Assembly (NCBI RefSeq): GCF_001540865.1
Contig: NC_033634.1
Span: 2,122,729 to 2,186,728, forward strand
Direction of reading: 5' to 3'
Source: Ananas comosus
Taxonomy: Eukaryota; Streptophyta; Magnoliopsida; Poales; Bromeliaceae
DNA: 64,000 nt
This document shows, in pieces, positions 22,644 to 35,187 of this stretch (positions within the stretch are counted from its first letter, which is position 1; each line of letters opens with the position of its first letter). Below the pieces are notes generated by a model, which worked only from the letters and a program-made list of their open reading frames with translations, did no database searches and was not told the origin of the DNA. A program made the translations under genes and the position numbers.

Positions 22644-24563
22644 ATGCCTCTTTTCCTCCCCGCTCCTCTTCTAAACCCTAAACCCCTCTGCATCATCTCC
22701 TTCCTCCTCGTCCTCCGCCGCTCCGCCGCGCTCGCCGCCAGGCGCCGACGCGGCCTCTCCTCTACTTCCGCCGCGCCCGCCTCATCGACTCCCTCCCTCG
22801 CCTCCGCCTCCGCCTCCGCTCCTCGTCCTCCTCCCCCACTGAAAATCCCTCCTCCCTCCTCCTCGACCCCTTCGTCGCCCTCCACGCCTCGCTCGCGCCC
22901 TCCGCCGCCTCGCCCGCCTCTTCCGCTCCCTCCCCCTTTCCCTTCGCCCCATCTCCTCCGCGCCTCGCCTCCCGCCTCGCCCTCTCCCGCCTCCTCCCCG
23001 ACCTCCTTCCTCCCTCCTCCCTCCTTCCCCCCCCCTCCCCGCTCGACCTCCTCCGCTGGTCTCCGCCGCCTCCGACGCCCCTCCGCCCTTCCGCCTTCTC
23101 CTCCTTCCCCCGCCGCCCCCCGCCGAGGCCTTCAACCTCCTCATCTCCCTCCACGCCCTTCCTCCTCCCACGACCCCTCGCGCCGTCGTCCGCGCCCTCT
23201 CGACATGATCCGCTCGCGCCCTCCCCAACTCCCGCCCACCTACACCGTCCTCATCGGACCACCTCCTCCGCTCCCGCACCTCGACGCCGCGTCCCAGATC
23301 TTCTACCTGCTGCCTCCATGAGGCCCGCCGGAGTCCAAGCAGTACGACGTCCTCGCCGCGGCCCTTGCCGAGGCCGGCCGGTTCGACGATCTCCGCGCCC
23401 TGATCAGGGAATTCCGCTGTGACGGGATCCTCCCCGGCCGCCCGATGCTCGCGGCGGTCAAGGCGATGAGGGAGGCGGGGTTCGTTGAAGGGACTGACGA
23501 ATTCGTGAAGGAATTGTTGCCCGACAGCCGGATCAGATACACGGTCACCCTTGGGGAAGAAGAAGAACAAAATGAAGAAGAAGAAGAAGATGATGAAGGT
23601 GATGGTGACGAAGAAAAGATACGATTGAAGCCGTGGCTCGACCCTACTGCGCTGGCAAGGGCTTTGGAGGATTGGGACCCTCGCGAGGTCGCCGAATTGG
23701 AAGCCGCGAACCTGGTGTGGACCCCGCGCCTGGTGTGCAAGCTCCTCCGTGCCTTCAGGAAGGCGGAGTCCGCGTGGGAGTTCTTCTGCTGGGTCGCGTA
23801 CCAGCCGGGAGGGTTCGCGCACGACCGGTACACGGTCGCGAGGATGATCGCCATCCTTGCACGGGCTGGCCATGCCGAGCTCGTCGACCGACTCCTCTCC
23901 AAGGTGAAATCGGAACAAATTCTCCTCCCTTTTGCAACGCTAAGATTGATTGTCGACTTTTATGGGCTGTCTAAAAAAGCCGACGCTGCCATTAGGATCT
24001 TCCAAGAAGCCGATTCTATCTGCGGCCCGATTTCGAAGCCTAATCGCTTGTTGCTCTGCTCCTCGCTGCTTCGAACATTGGCCAAGTGTAAGAGGGGACA
24101 CGATGCGATGGAGCTGTTGGAAGAGATGATGCTACAAAATGTTCTTCCAGATATACAAACCTTTTCAGGTCTGATGCAGTATTTTGCAGGTGTCGGGGAT
24201 TTGAAGAGTGTTCATAAGCTGTTCGGTATGGTGAGGCAGTGTGGGTTGGAGCCCGACACGTATATGTATATGGTACTGATCCGTGCGTATTGTAAGCAAG
24301 AGAGGGCGGTTCTCGCTTTGAGGTTGTTCGACGAAATGCGGAGGTCGGATCTGTTGCCGGATGGACCAACAAAGGCTTTGCTTGTGAAGAGCTTGTGGAA
24401 GGAAGGGAAGCTAAGAGAGGCGGCTTCAGTGGAGGAGAGATGTGAGGATGTGGAGACGGGGCTTCCCAGGGCTTCGCCGGGGCATGTGTGGACCGTGAGC
24501 GCCACGGATTTTAAGCGGGTTTTTGATATTTATTCCAGATGCTTCGAAGGGGGTGCTGGGTAG
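22644..24563 (+). CDS. Pentatricopeptide repeat protein, 5' part broken by frame shifts
   Basis: P-type PPR protein; such proteins bind organellar RNA. The intact part runs from 23322 to 24563. PPR-like helical repeats include DRLLSKVKSEQILLPFATLR, LLCSSLLRTLAKCKRGHDAM, LLEEMMLQNVLPDIQTFSGL, KLFGMVRQCGLEPDTYMYMV and LRLFDEMRRSDLLPDGPTKA. An acidic insert (EEEEQNEEEEEDDEGDGDEE) sits between the first part and the repeats. Upstream, protein-like sequence moves between frames: an N-terminus from 22644 in frame 0; LYFRRARLIDSL and LLLDPFVALHAS one base back; EAFNLLISLHALPPP one base on; PTYTVLI and LDAASQIFYLLPP again in frame 0, then a TGA at 23319-23321. After the TGA, ESKQYDVLAAALAEAGRFDD continues in the same frame. 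This needs several indels plus one nonsense change. The DNA is extremely C-rich, so read or assembly errors are likely; a pseudogene is possible. It recalls the At5g66631-type PPR proteins from memory only. Confidence 0.75.
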
Positions 24564-25831
24564 AACACGGTGATTGCATGCTGTTTTGTGTTTATGCCTG
24601 AAGGATGAGTGGTTGGCTTGCTATGCGCCTTGCGGGTGTGGCATTTAATTTATCAGGTAATTAGTAATTTTGCAGATTTTATGCTTTTTTTTTTCCCTTC
24701 AATTGAACTTTGTGATTATATTTCAGTACATGGTTGCACCTCTGAACTGTTTTTGCCGGATTAAGCTAACTTAGTAGATAACTATACCGTGCGGAGGTGT
24801 GTGATCAAACTATACGATAGTCTAGTGTCTTAGAATCTGCTGTTCGATAATGAATGGCAATGACAATCAAGAGACTAATTTGACAGATGCCATATTTGGC
24901 GGTATACCTCTTTATGCATCACCATGCTTGAATTATCTCTTTTGCAAACATTTTTGTTCGGACGGTCCCTTTTGTACTTCACAGTCTGGAATCTAATTCC
25001 AATGTGTCTATGAAAGAGATACAACGGTGGATGCAACTACTTCAAGTTTATTAGTTTGATTCATGTTGTTTAGAATTTTACTTGCAAAGAGGTATGTGGT
25101 AAAACAGTTGGACTGTGGAGTACACAATTGGTGCCATGGGAATGTAACTCCTGATGCACAAGCTGAAGTAGAGAAGAGAAATGAGTGTGTTGCTATGTGT
25201 AGGCCCACATTTCTGGTTACCTTTCCAATTAAGTCGTGGGAAAAGGAGCTTTTTTGGTTTATTTGGACAAGAAGACCTGTGGATTTTGTCATTTGAATGG
25301 CATGCTATATGCCTTGTATACAAGGCAAAGTTTGAGCCTGAGGTTTTGGCCCAGAAAAAGCTGGTTAACAACCAGGTAGAGACCGCAGAAGAGAAGGGAG
25401 CAGAACAGAAGAAAGACTTGGGAAAAGGAGGAAAAAGCTAAGAGCAGAATCGCAGAATCGCAATTGCTCTTTATAATAACGTAACTTTAAATGTATGTAA
25501 AATAGAAATGTTTGACATCCTAGTCTTGGAATAGGATGAATTAGGATGTAAGTGCATAAGTGTACCAACACATATTGAGAAATAGATTGTCTATGCCCTT
25601 TCCGCATTGATTATTTGCTCTAGCATTTGTCTGATTCAATTCATATGTGAATTGCTTACTCGTAAAGTTGCTTACATTATGCCTATCTAATTCATTACAG
25701 GATCCGATTCGAGGAACAAGGAGACTTTTCAGAGAGGAGGGGTTGCTGCTCGATACGATGAAGAAGAAAAACGGAAAAACGGCAGAAGACGAAAACTTAA
25801 CAGTGGATATGAACTGTTGGTATAATCAGGG

Positions 25832-25882
<51 letters not shown>

Positions 25883-27399
25883 ATCTAGAAGTCTTCATCC
25901 AGGTTTGGTTTTGATCTCTAAAGCATGAGGAATGTTTTTGGTGCATTCGTGTTCGGCGTGTGATTAAAATTATAAATGGCTGTGAATGGTTGTAATGTCT
26001 GCGACCTGCAATAATTATTTTGGAGCTGTAAATGTCTAAAAGGCCATTATTGAAAAGGGAAAAATAATTTGTTACAGAAGGGCTAAGATTATCTAATTTC
26101 CTTTGTAGCCGTAAAATCATGATCGCAAAGTTTCTCAGGCGTGTTAACTTATGTATGGATATGGTGACTCTCCTATTGCAGCAGCGACCCGTTGGAAACC
26201 AAACAAGAAGAAACTTTGGGGCCTGAATTGAAATGCTGTATTAGATGTATCACTATTGTTTGTTATCATGTCATCTCTAATACTGATTAGCTTGGGAAAA
26301 GCTGGAGACTCTTTGCCCGGGTTCGGCCCGGTAAGGCCCGGCCCGGCCCATTTTATTGCTAAGGCCTGTGCAAAGTAGGATCAGCCTGTGTGGAAGCAGG
26401 CTTGGCTGAAGGTAAAGTTCAGATTGAAGTCGCCTTTCGGATAAACTAAAGCTTAAGTGAAAATTACTCTCCTTTCGCTGTTTGTTTGTATGTAACAGAA
26501 TCGTAGTTTTCTTAGTTCTGCTGTTTGTTTATTAGAAAATGAATGATGTAACAATTTGCAGGTGTCAGAGATACTATAATATCTAACTATTTTTTCTCAC
26601 AATTTTTTACTGTAATTCACATCGGGCTGAGGTGGGCTAAAATTAATCATGTTATTTTGAAAAGTTTGAATTTCCACCGAAGATAAAGTAAATAACCAAA
26701 AAAATATATATACGATCGAAAATTATTTTATCCCTCTCTATTTGATATACCACAATTCTAGGAGGGGATTTATTTGGACTTACCATCTTAAAACAACTGA
26801 GTTCTCTAGTCCCTAATTTTTAATTTTTATTTATTTATTTATTTATTTTGCCTTTGTTAGCAGGAACGTATGTGCAGTGTCCAAATAGCTAGCACGCTAT
26901 CTATAACGTGCTATCAGATTAAAAATATTTTTACTCTGATCCAATCCTTCTTTTTTTTTTTTTGTTTTTTAAGAATATAATTTTGCTACCAAATTTTAGA
27001 TAGATTAAAAATGTCACAACAAAATTATGTTTTTCGCCATTTTGTTTATGAACAATCATTGGAATCCAAATAACACTTATCTAACTTCTCCCAACTATCA
27101 TGGGACCTACTTTATTTATTTATTAATCAACTCCAACCAAAAAGCATTTATTATGAAAATGATGTGAAACTTTTACCATTCAATTTTGTTTATGCGAATC
27201 TTACAATAATTTTTTAAATTACACGAATATTAGATGACAAAATGCCACTGTTCAATTATTCGCGATGGACTTTAAAACTTAGAATAGTCATAATTAGATT
27301 TAGACAAATTCCATCGATATTTTGTGGCATTATTTGTGATGGGACACCCGAGATAACGATCACGTGAAAGGGATCGTTTTGAAATAATATTTTATCGAA
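24564..27399. other. Gene-poor region downstream of the PPR gene
   Basis: Open frames at 25063-25441 and 25647-25928 lack recognisable domains; the second ends in a (GA)n tract and may belong to PPR 3' untranslated sequence. The (GA)n microsatellite spans about 25835-25878. A GC-rich patch with repeated GGCCCGG words lies at about 26318-26352. The rest is AT-rich and I see no gene. Confidence 0.5.
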
Positions 27400-27439
27400 A
27401 AGACTCTTTTCAAATTAGTGTAAAAACTACTCAAGTTCT

Positions 27440-27514
<75 letters not shown>

Positions 27515-27598
27515 CTCTCTCTCTCTCTCTCTCTNAAGACTCTTTTCAAATTAGTGTAAAAACTACTCAAGTTCTCATCATATATATATATATATATC
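27400..27598. repeat. Assembly seam: duplicated flanks around an N with (TA)n and (CT)n
   Basis: A 47-base segment beginning 'aagactcttttcaaattag' at 27400 recurs right after the single N at 27535, starting at 27536, and both copies run into a (TA)n tract. The left copy continues through about 70 bases of TA and 20 bases of CT to the N. The pattern fits two contig ends that overlap but were scaffolded end to end with a placeholder N, not a biological duplication. Confidence 0.8.
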
Positions 27599-28125
27599 AC
27601 ATGTATTTTGAATTTTTTGAAAAAAAAGATAAAATTAAATATAGGATTAGTTTCTGAAAAGTAAAATTTAATTTAACTGTTTTGTGTTTAATATTTTGAA
27701 GTGTACCAGTAATGTTATTTTATAATTCGTTACACTGTTGATACTCTAAATAAAAAATAAAAAAATAATGTCAAGTGGAGCAAGAAATGTTGCCACAAAT
27801 GAACGTTTCCAATGTTTAGTAACTTTTCTAAAATTGCTCTCTAATTGATTGATCAAAAGAGTAAGACCCTCCTTGATCTGCATGGAACATTTTCACTAGT
27901 AGATGTTGCTTATCATATTTACTGTTTTGAGCTTCTTTTGAATCCAAAAAATAGTGTGCATATATGCGTGTTTCGAACGCATTATTGAGGTGAGATATAA
28001 TTCGCATCAAAACAATTCGATGTCTAATTCAAGTTTATACGACTGACTGATAGAAATACTGTAACACTCCACCTATGTTATATATTTCATAAATATATAT
28101 CGCAAAGTATATAAATATAGTTAGT

Positions 28126-28272
28126 AACAACTTGCGACAACTTCCTTTTCTTTTTCCGTCCCCCGAAGTCCTAGTTGTCTCACTCCTATAGCCCGGTTCA
28201 TACTCCTTATAAATGAAATAGATAGCATACTATCTTTTTCTCTCTAAAAAAAAAAAAAACAACTTGCGACAA
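28126..28272 (+). mobile_element. SINE-like retroposon insertion with 15-base target duplication
   Basis: Perfect direct repeats AACAACTTGCGACAA at 28126-28140 and 28258-28272 flank about 117 bases that end in an A-run. The insert contains GGTTCATACTCC at about 28196-28207, close to the RNA polymerase III B-box consensus GGTTCRANTCC. Long target duplications plus a 3' A-run are hallmarks of LINE-mediated retroposition. The insert is short and a clear A-box is missing, so it may be a 5'-truncated SINE. No coding capacity. Confidence 0.7.
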
Positions 28273-28964
28273 TTTTGTGGATAAAGTATGTAGACCAGTG
28301 TAGGTTTCTTAAGAATTATGATTTGGTCTCTTACCTTCCATTCAAACAAATAACCTTTCATTTGTTTTCCTGTGACAAAACTTTTAACAAAAAATTTCTT
28401 AATATTTTCTAAAATCTCTTATGTCTTGCAGGAACAATATAAAAGAACATGAATAATGTCGCAAGAAATTAAGTTTGTTGAGAAACAAAGTTATCTAAAA
28501 TAAAAGAATAAGGCGAAAAATTAATAATAATAATAATAATTTATCAAAATTGAAGGAACCAATGTAGATTTTACCCTGACCAAACAGTGCAAATAAAAAA
28601 GAAAACAAAAATTTACAAGATGTATCTCAATCCTATTGTCCATTTTAGTTCTAAATTGGAATCTTTTAAAGCACAATTGTACTAGACGCATTTACTTCTA
28701 TTATTGGGTACATAGTCGTAGTATAGTACTAATTAAATTGACTTCTCAAAACACTGTCGACTTATTTATCAGCTGTAAATACAAAACTACGTCTCACTTA
28801 ATTAGACACGTCTGATAAATCTTTTTTTTTTTTTTTTTTTTTTTCTCGCCAACTGATTCGACGGTTCTCATACCATTTTATGTTCTCAGATTCTTTATTT
28901 TCTCCTACGGCTGTGACTGCTATTATCTAATGTGAAGAATAAATTCGCTGTCAGAATTTTTTTT

Positions 28965-29774
28965 TTTTTTTCTAAATAATCTTATAAAATTTTATAATTA
29001 GTTAAACGATCATCCAAAAAAATTATTTGGCCAAATAATTCTATTTTTGTCAACTCAGCACCAGATTGAATATTTTTGTCAAAAGTAGTGAATTATTTAC
29101 CGCTTTTAAGAAGACGACGAACGATTTACTGCTTCTAGATTTTCTATTAAAGCGGTGAATATCGTTCACCGCTTTTTTGAAGGTGGTGAAGGATTCAACA
29201 TTTTTGAGGGGTTTCTAGACGGCATAACAAATTTTCAGTAAATATTTCAAATTTTATTTATCAGTAGATACCTCAGAGAGTATTGGATAAGGACATTTTA
29301 TGGAGGACGACGCTTTGGATTGATGATCATGAATGAAAGTTTAAATAAAGTATTTAAAGGAGTTTGTGCTTTATCTATGACGACTTAGACTGCTCGGGGC
29401 ACATTGTCTAAATGATTTGGACTTGTAAAATTTGAGATATCTATCGGAGATTTGTCGTACAAAGTGATTGTGAATGAAATTTGAGATATCTATTGAAGAT
29501 TTACCATATTATCTTTTATTAATTAGATATAAAATTTTTTAAAAGCAGTAAATCGTACACCACTTTATAAATAATTTACCATTTTAATAGAAAATTTAGA
29601 AGGCAGTAAGTAAATCATTCGTCGTCTTCTTGAAGGCGGTAAACGATTTACCGATTTTGTCAGAATTATTCATTGCAGTGCTGAGTTAACAAAAGAAAAG
29701 TTATTTGATCAAGTAATTTTTCAAAGAAAATTTTTAACTAATTATAAAATTTTACAAAATTATTTGAAAAAAAT
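28965..29774. mobile_element. Long-inverted-repeat (foldback/MULE-type) non-autonomous element
   Basis: The left arm (about 28965-29170) and right arm (about 29530-29774) are inverted copies over some 200 bases. Both arms contain, in order from the outside, an 'aaataat.tt..aaaatttt' block, 'ataattagttaaa', 'caactcagcac' or 'taactcagcac', 'aagaagacgacga', and 'aaattttctatta' or 'gattttctatta'. The interior holds GCGGTGAA..TTCACCGC palindromes. No transposase frame is present. Long inverted arms without coding capacity suggest a foldback or Mutator-like MITE. I could not fix exact ends or a target duplication because both termini lie in A/T runs. Confidence 0.7.
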
Positions 29775-30011
29775 AGTCCTTCCCCATCTCCAATCAGACT
29801 TTTCCTTTTTTTTTTTTTTTTTTTTCTCACCCAGCTGACAGCAAAGTCATTTTGTACTGGAGCTCCCATTTCCTGATCTGCCACCTTGTTTGCCTTTGGA
29901 AAAATCGTACAGAATCAACCAAACCTGAATTGGCCAAGAATTGGACTCCAACATCATCTCCATTTCTTATCCATCCTAGCTCTTCTTATTCCTCAACAGT
30001 GCACACAAACA

Positions 30012-30013
<2 letters not shown>

Positions 30014-30057
<44 letters not shown>
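30014..30057. repeat. (GA)n microsatellite in the carboxypeptidase 5' leader
   Basis: Pure GA tract ending three bases before the start codon at 30060. Open frames that extend upstream through this tract encode only Arg-Glu repeats and should not be taken as protein. Confidence 0.9.
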
Positions 30058-30059
<2 letters not shown>

Positions 30060-30060
<1 letters not shown>

Positions 30061-33000
30061 TGTGTTCTTCAACTTCATCTCTTCTCTCCATTCTCTCTCT
30101 TCTCCTTCTCCTGTGCACAAACTCATCTCACTCCATACCAATATTCCCCTCCCCTTACATTAATTCTCTATCTCAGAGAGCCCAAAGAGCTGCAGCAAAA
30201 GGAAAAGCAGTACTCAGCAGCAGCAGCAGCAGCAGCAAAGACCTGCCATTCACCACCCACTACTTCCCACAGCAGCTAGACCACTTCACCTTCCAGCCAA
30301 GAGCAGAAAACACCTTCTACCAAAAGTACCTCATCAACTCTACTTTCTGGGATCAGGGTCCCCTCCACACTGCACCCATATTTGTGTACACAGGAAACGA
30401 AGGCGATATCGAATGGTTCGCGGAGAACACCGGCTTCATGCTCGATATCGCGCCTATGTTCGGAGCACTTCTCGTGTTCATTGAGGTACGTATACGTAGT
30501 ATCTACGGCTTTACTTCTTTGAAAAGTTTAAATTGATAGAGAACGGTAAACAAAATTTTAACATTTAGAATGAAGAGCAGATACGACGCTAGTGGGAGTT
30601 TTTATCTTCAAATTCTATATTAGGAGAAGTTTTTGATTGTTACTTTCATCAATACCTGAATTATGAAAATTGAGATTCCGACGACATCTGATCAAATATA
30701 GACAGTAAATAGTAACCGAATTTAATAAATCTTTCCATAAATAATAAAATGCTGAGATATTTATCGCATCTGGTCAAATACTGACTCTTTTAATAACTCT
30801 GTTAGTAACACCACTTCTGATATTTGAATCAAACTAAACAAATCCTGCATGTTATTACTAAGATCTTTTCAGAGGAAAATGGTGTGTGGTTATTACAAAT
30901 TCATCACTTAATTTATGTCCCTTTTGATAATTTTGTAGCATAGGTTTTATGGGGAATCGAAGCCATTCGGAAATGAATCGTATAAATCGGCCGAGACATT
31001 GGGTTATCTCACTTCAACACAAGCACTGGCAGATTATGCGGTGCTCATCAGAAGTTTAAAGCAAAACTTCTCTGCAGAAGCTTCTCCTGTTGTAGTTTTT
31101 GGTGGTTCCTATGGAGGAAGTAAGCAATTTTTTTTAAAAAAAAGAATCTATTTTTACTCTTTTTTTCTTTTTAATTACTAATTAAGCATAGTATTTTCTT
31201 AATCCTTATCTAATTTTTGACTGATGTGCGATGTCGTGACTAATGGATGTGTGACCAAATGAGCGAAAATGAGAGTTTTAGAGTGGATTTTCCACAACTT
31301 GTATTTTAGTATGTTGTTGATATGTTGGCACCCATATATAAAGTGTTTAAGGCTTAGAAATTAGGATCTAATGATGATGTTTAAAATTTAATAATATTAT
31401 TTCGAGATTAAAAATGATATTATTAACCGTACTCATCAATAATATTGTGGGGTATCTGTAGCAGTACTGTAAAAGGAGTGCCATAGTCAACCTAGACTAA
31501 AATTGTTCCATAAACAGTCCCAAATATGTAGGGTAATGTTAGCTGTACATTGGTCCTATCCTCATACTACTTTGTTTGTTCTTCTAAATAAATAAGTTGT
31601 CAAAATTTGATTGATTCTTGCCAATGTTTTAATAGTTAATTAATTGGTCTTAGAATTAATAAATAATTCACTCAAATATTTTGCTGTGAAATTAATTGCT
31701 CCAAAAATTGATTTCTTTAAGATCTTAAGATACCAACACAAAAAAAAAAAGTTAACATTGTAATACATTATATATTTCACACTAGAAGAAATATTATCAT
31801 TTCTTTTAACTAGTAGATTCCACCCCCCATTAGTCAAAAGGACTACTCCAACTTTGTCTGTTGTGCATGTGAGAACTGTGAAACATGGGAAGGATCTGTG
31901 CCCTATGCATCATTAATCAATCAGAATACCATTTTTTAATTCATTAGTGATCAGCTTGTTGAGCTGTCACACAAAACTGCTGCAGTCATAAGCTGTTTTT
32001 GATTTTTTCTGTTGAATTTTGGCTTGGGTTTCAGTGTTGGCTGCATGGTTCAGAATAAAGTATCCCCACATGACAATTGGGGCCTTGGCATCATCAGCCC
32101 CAATCCTGGAGTTTGATTACATTACTCCTTGGAGCAGCTTCTATGATGCTGTGTCCCAAGACTACAAGGTTTGTTCATTGTATACTTCCTAAGATCCCTA
32201 GAGCTTTTTTTTTTTTTGTTATATTCTGTATCTGCATTAATTTACAATTCAAGAAGTTGGTGGCTCCAGCATTATCTTTAAAATGCACATGCACAACGAT
32301 AGCAACCACTGGACTAACCTAGCGCTAGGAGTATTAGTATGACAAATCGACTTTTTAAAGATATACTAGAAAATTTATATGTGGCAATATACATTGGAAA
32401 CTGAGGGCTCATTTGGCCTAAATTTTGCTTCTACTTTCAGCAACAGTTGACTCTATCAAGTTGTGTAGAAAGAGAAAAGTCAGAGCTTAGGTTATCGCAA
32501 CGGAAAACACAACGAGATTTAACGCTCGAAAGTGATCTATTGCATAGAGAATCTATTACAAGGATACCAATATGATGCTTTTTACTGATAGTACTAGTTG
32601 TACAAAATTTTATTGAACAGTACCATACCCTACAACAGAGCAAACAGGGCCATAGACAAAAAGAACATGAATGAATTTCAGATTTTGCAGGGGTGTATAT
32701 GTATACTAATGCTTCATCACACAATCTATATGACAATAAATTCATATCCGTACCATCTTAGCTATGCTTTTGCCATCTTTGTAGGATGAGAGCTTGAATT
32801 GTTTCCAAGTCATCAAGGAAAGTTGGGATGAGCTGATTGCAAAGGGAAGTACGAAAGAAGGGCTTTCAGAACTCAGCAAGACCTTCAGAGCTTGCAAGTA
32901 AGTTTTCTCACATTACCCAACTCTTTTTAAAATTTGAAAACAGGGCATATACTTGCAGGCTTACTAGTAGAGAAAAACCTTATACACCTACTAACCATGC

Positions 33001-35187
33001 ATAGAACTCTGTACATAGTAACACATCTCATATAGTTAGGATGTTAGTAATTTGCATCCCTAAAAGATCGATCAATCGAGATCTTATAGAAAACGATACA
33101 GAAATAGTAATACTCATCTTAACAGTTTCGATGTCTCTACAGGAGTATTCAATTCGTAAATTCCATACAGAATTGGCTATGGACGGCGTTCGTATATACG
33201 GCCATGGTAGATTATCCAACACCAGCAAACTTCCTCATGCCTCTACCAGCCTACCCAGTAAAAGAGGTAAAATCTCTAAATATATGCTCTTTAATTTAGT
33301 AAACTTAACATCATGCGTATGGAATTTGAACAACAAGCACAAAAGTTAAGCATCCTCCTGCATGGTAGGAAAGTTTGGCGTGAGACACATATTTGCCCTA
33401 ATTTTCAACTGAAAAGTCAAGGAGTTGATGCCAAATATTCAGAATTCCTTCTCATTTGTAGCCCTGGTATTATGTAGCTAGTACTTGTGAGTAATGAATG
33501 TTTCTTTTGGCTTATTTAGATGTGCAAAATTATAGATGGATTTCCGCAAGGCACCGACAAAATCAGCAAGGTTTTTGCAGGAGCAAGCTTGTATTACAAC
33601 TACTCTGGTGATGAGCAATGTTTTGATATCGAAAATCAGTCGGATCCTCATGGCTTAAATGGTTGGGATTGGCAGGTACAAAAAGGAAAAAAAAAAAGTT
33701 GAACCAATTCTATGAACTTAGAGTATATATAGTGGGAATTGAAGCATTACAGTCTCTGACAACACCAACATCAGAAAAAAAATAATGAAGTGTTCAGTAG
33801 TAATCTAATTGTATCCTACTTAATACATGGTTTATGTGTTTTTTTGTATTGTTTCAATGATCATATCAGAATAAAATAGAGATGCCAAATGAATCAACTA
33901 AGTCTAGAATTGTTTCTGCTTTTTTAAAAAGCAACAAAAATATTGTGTAATCCAAGGAAGACCTTGATACTTACTTACCATGCATGGTACTGACTACTTG
34001 TTTAAGATTCAAAAAATACATAGTTATACATCTTAAAATAGTTATATTTTTTATAGTTCACCAAGAAAGTTGATCCAAATATCACAGATTTAGCTAGCTC
34101 AGGTTCCATAATAGAAAAAATAAATGCCTTTATTAACTAGAATTATCTGAACAAATACAAATACTACTGTACTCATACTTCTTCTATCAAAGAGTAAAGC
34201 AAGCAAAAATTTAAAAAAAATTGAAAAAAGTTTGTTAGTCTATAGGCATGCACAGAGATGATCATGCCCATGACGGTCTCGAATGAGAGCATGTTCCCCC
34301 CATCGACATACAGTTACAAGGATGCCGAAGACCAATGTGTGGCCAAATACGGAGTTCGACCACGGCCTCACTGGATTACAACAGAATACGGTGGCAATGT
34401 AAGTTGCATTTCTTTCATGCATTTGATTGTAACCCATGGAAGAATTTTAGCAGAACCATAGTCGTTCTAAATTGATGTTTCGACAATCGATAGAAAATTA
34501 AGTTTAAACTATCTGAATTGAAGATCGACACTGATCATCAGCAGTGTCCCATCTCTACAATCAACTGTTTACTCATAGTATACTTGTTTATTTTTGTCAT
34601 GAAGCAGAGAATTCACCAAGTTCTCAAGAGATTCGGAAGCAACATTATATTCTCTAATGGAATGAGAGACCCTTGGAGCAGAGGGGGGTGAGATTTACCT
34701 GACTTTTATCACAAAGACATATAATATGATCTAAAGTCATGCTAATTACTCTACAAAAAGAGAAGGCCATATTCAGTAACTCTGATTCTTGTTTTCCCTC
34801 TTATTGAATTGTAGGGTACTCAAGAACATATCAAGTAGCATCACTGCCCTTGTCACAGAAAAAGGTCAGCAGGCATTAAATCAAGTTGATATTTCCATAC
34901 AGCAATGAGCAATTTTTTATCAATATTGCAAATGTTTATTTGGAGTTAGATGCAAAAGTTAACTTACAACTGAACCAACATAAAGATTCTTCGCGATTCT
35001 TGTGATTTATGGTCTAATTACTAACTTTTGTAAACTATTTTTTACTTCATCAGGGGCTCATCATTTAGACTTCAGATTTGCCACAAAAGAAGATCCAGAA
35101 TGGGTTAAAGAACAAAGGAGACAAGAAGTTGAGATCATCCAAAGTTGGATAGATCAGTATCGCAGAGACTACGAAAGTTCATCATGA
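30060..35187 (+). CDS. Lysosomal Pro-X carboxypeptidase-like serine protease (S28)
   Basis: Secreted or vacuolar S28 peptidase that removes C-terminal residues after proline. Ten exons close in phase: 30060-30485, 30939-31119, 32035-32168, 32785-32897, 33143-33266, 33520-33675, 34246-34398, 34608-34687, 34815-34864 and 35054-35187, giving 516 residues, normal for the family. An N-terminal signal peptide is followed by a poly-Ser stretch and the conserved start of the fold ([34 protein letters not shown]). The catalytic triad is visible: Ser199 in GGSYGG, Asp450 in SNGMRDPWS, and His475 or His476 in [17 protein letters not shown] and [11 protein letters not shown] are further landmarks. The start at 30060 is preferred because it gives a signal peptide and directly follows the GA-rich leader. 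Nothing looks broken. The clade name rests on recall of the family. Confidence 0.95.

Noticed and set aside
22762..23918. Long arginine/glutamate/glycine-rich minus-strand open frames
   Set aside because: Low-complexity shadows of the C-rich 5' part of the PPR gene; no domain and no splice or start context.
29852..30059. N-terminal extension of the carboxypeptidase through Arg-Glu repeats
   Set aside because: The extension only translates the GA microsatellite of the leader; the ATG at 30060 gives a proper signal peptide.
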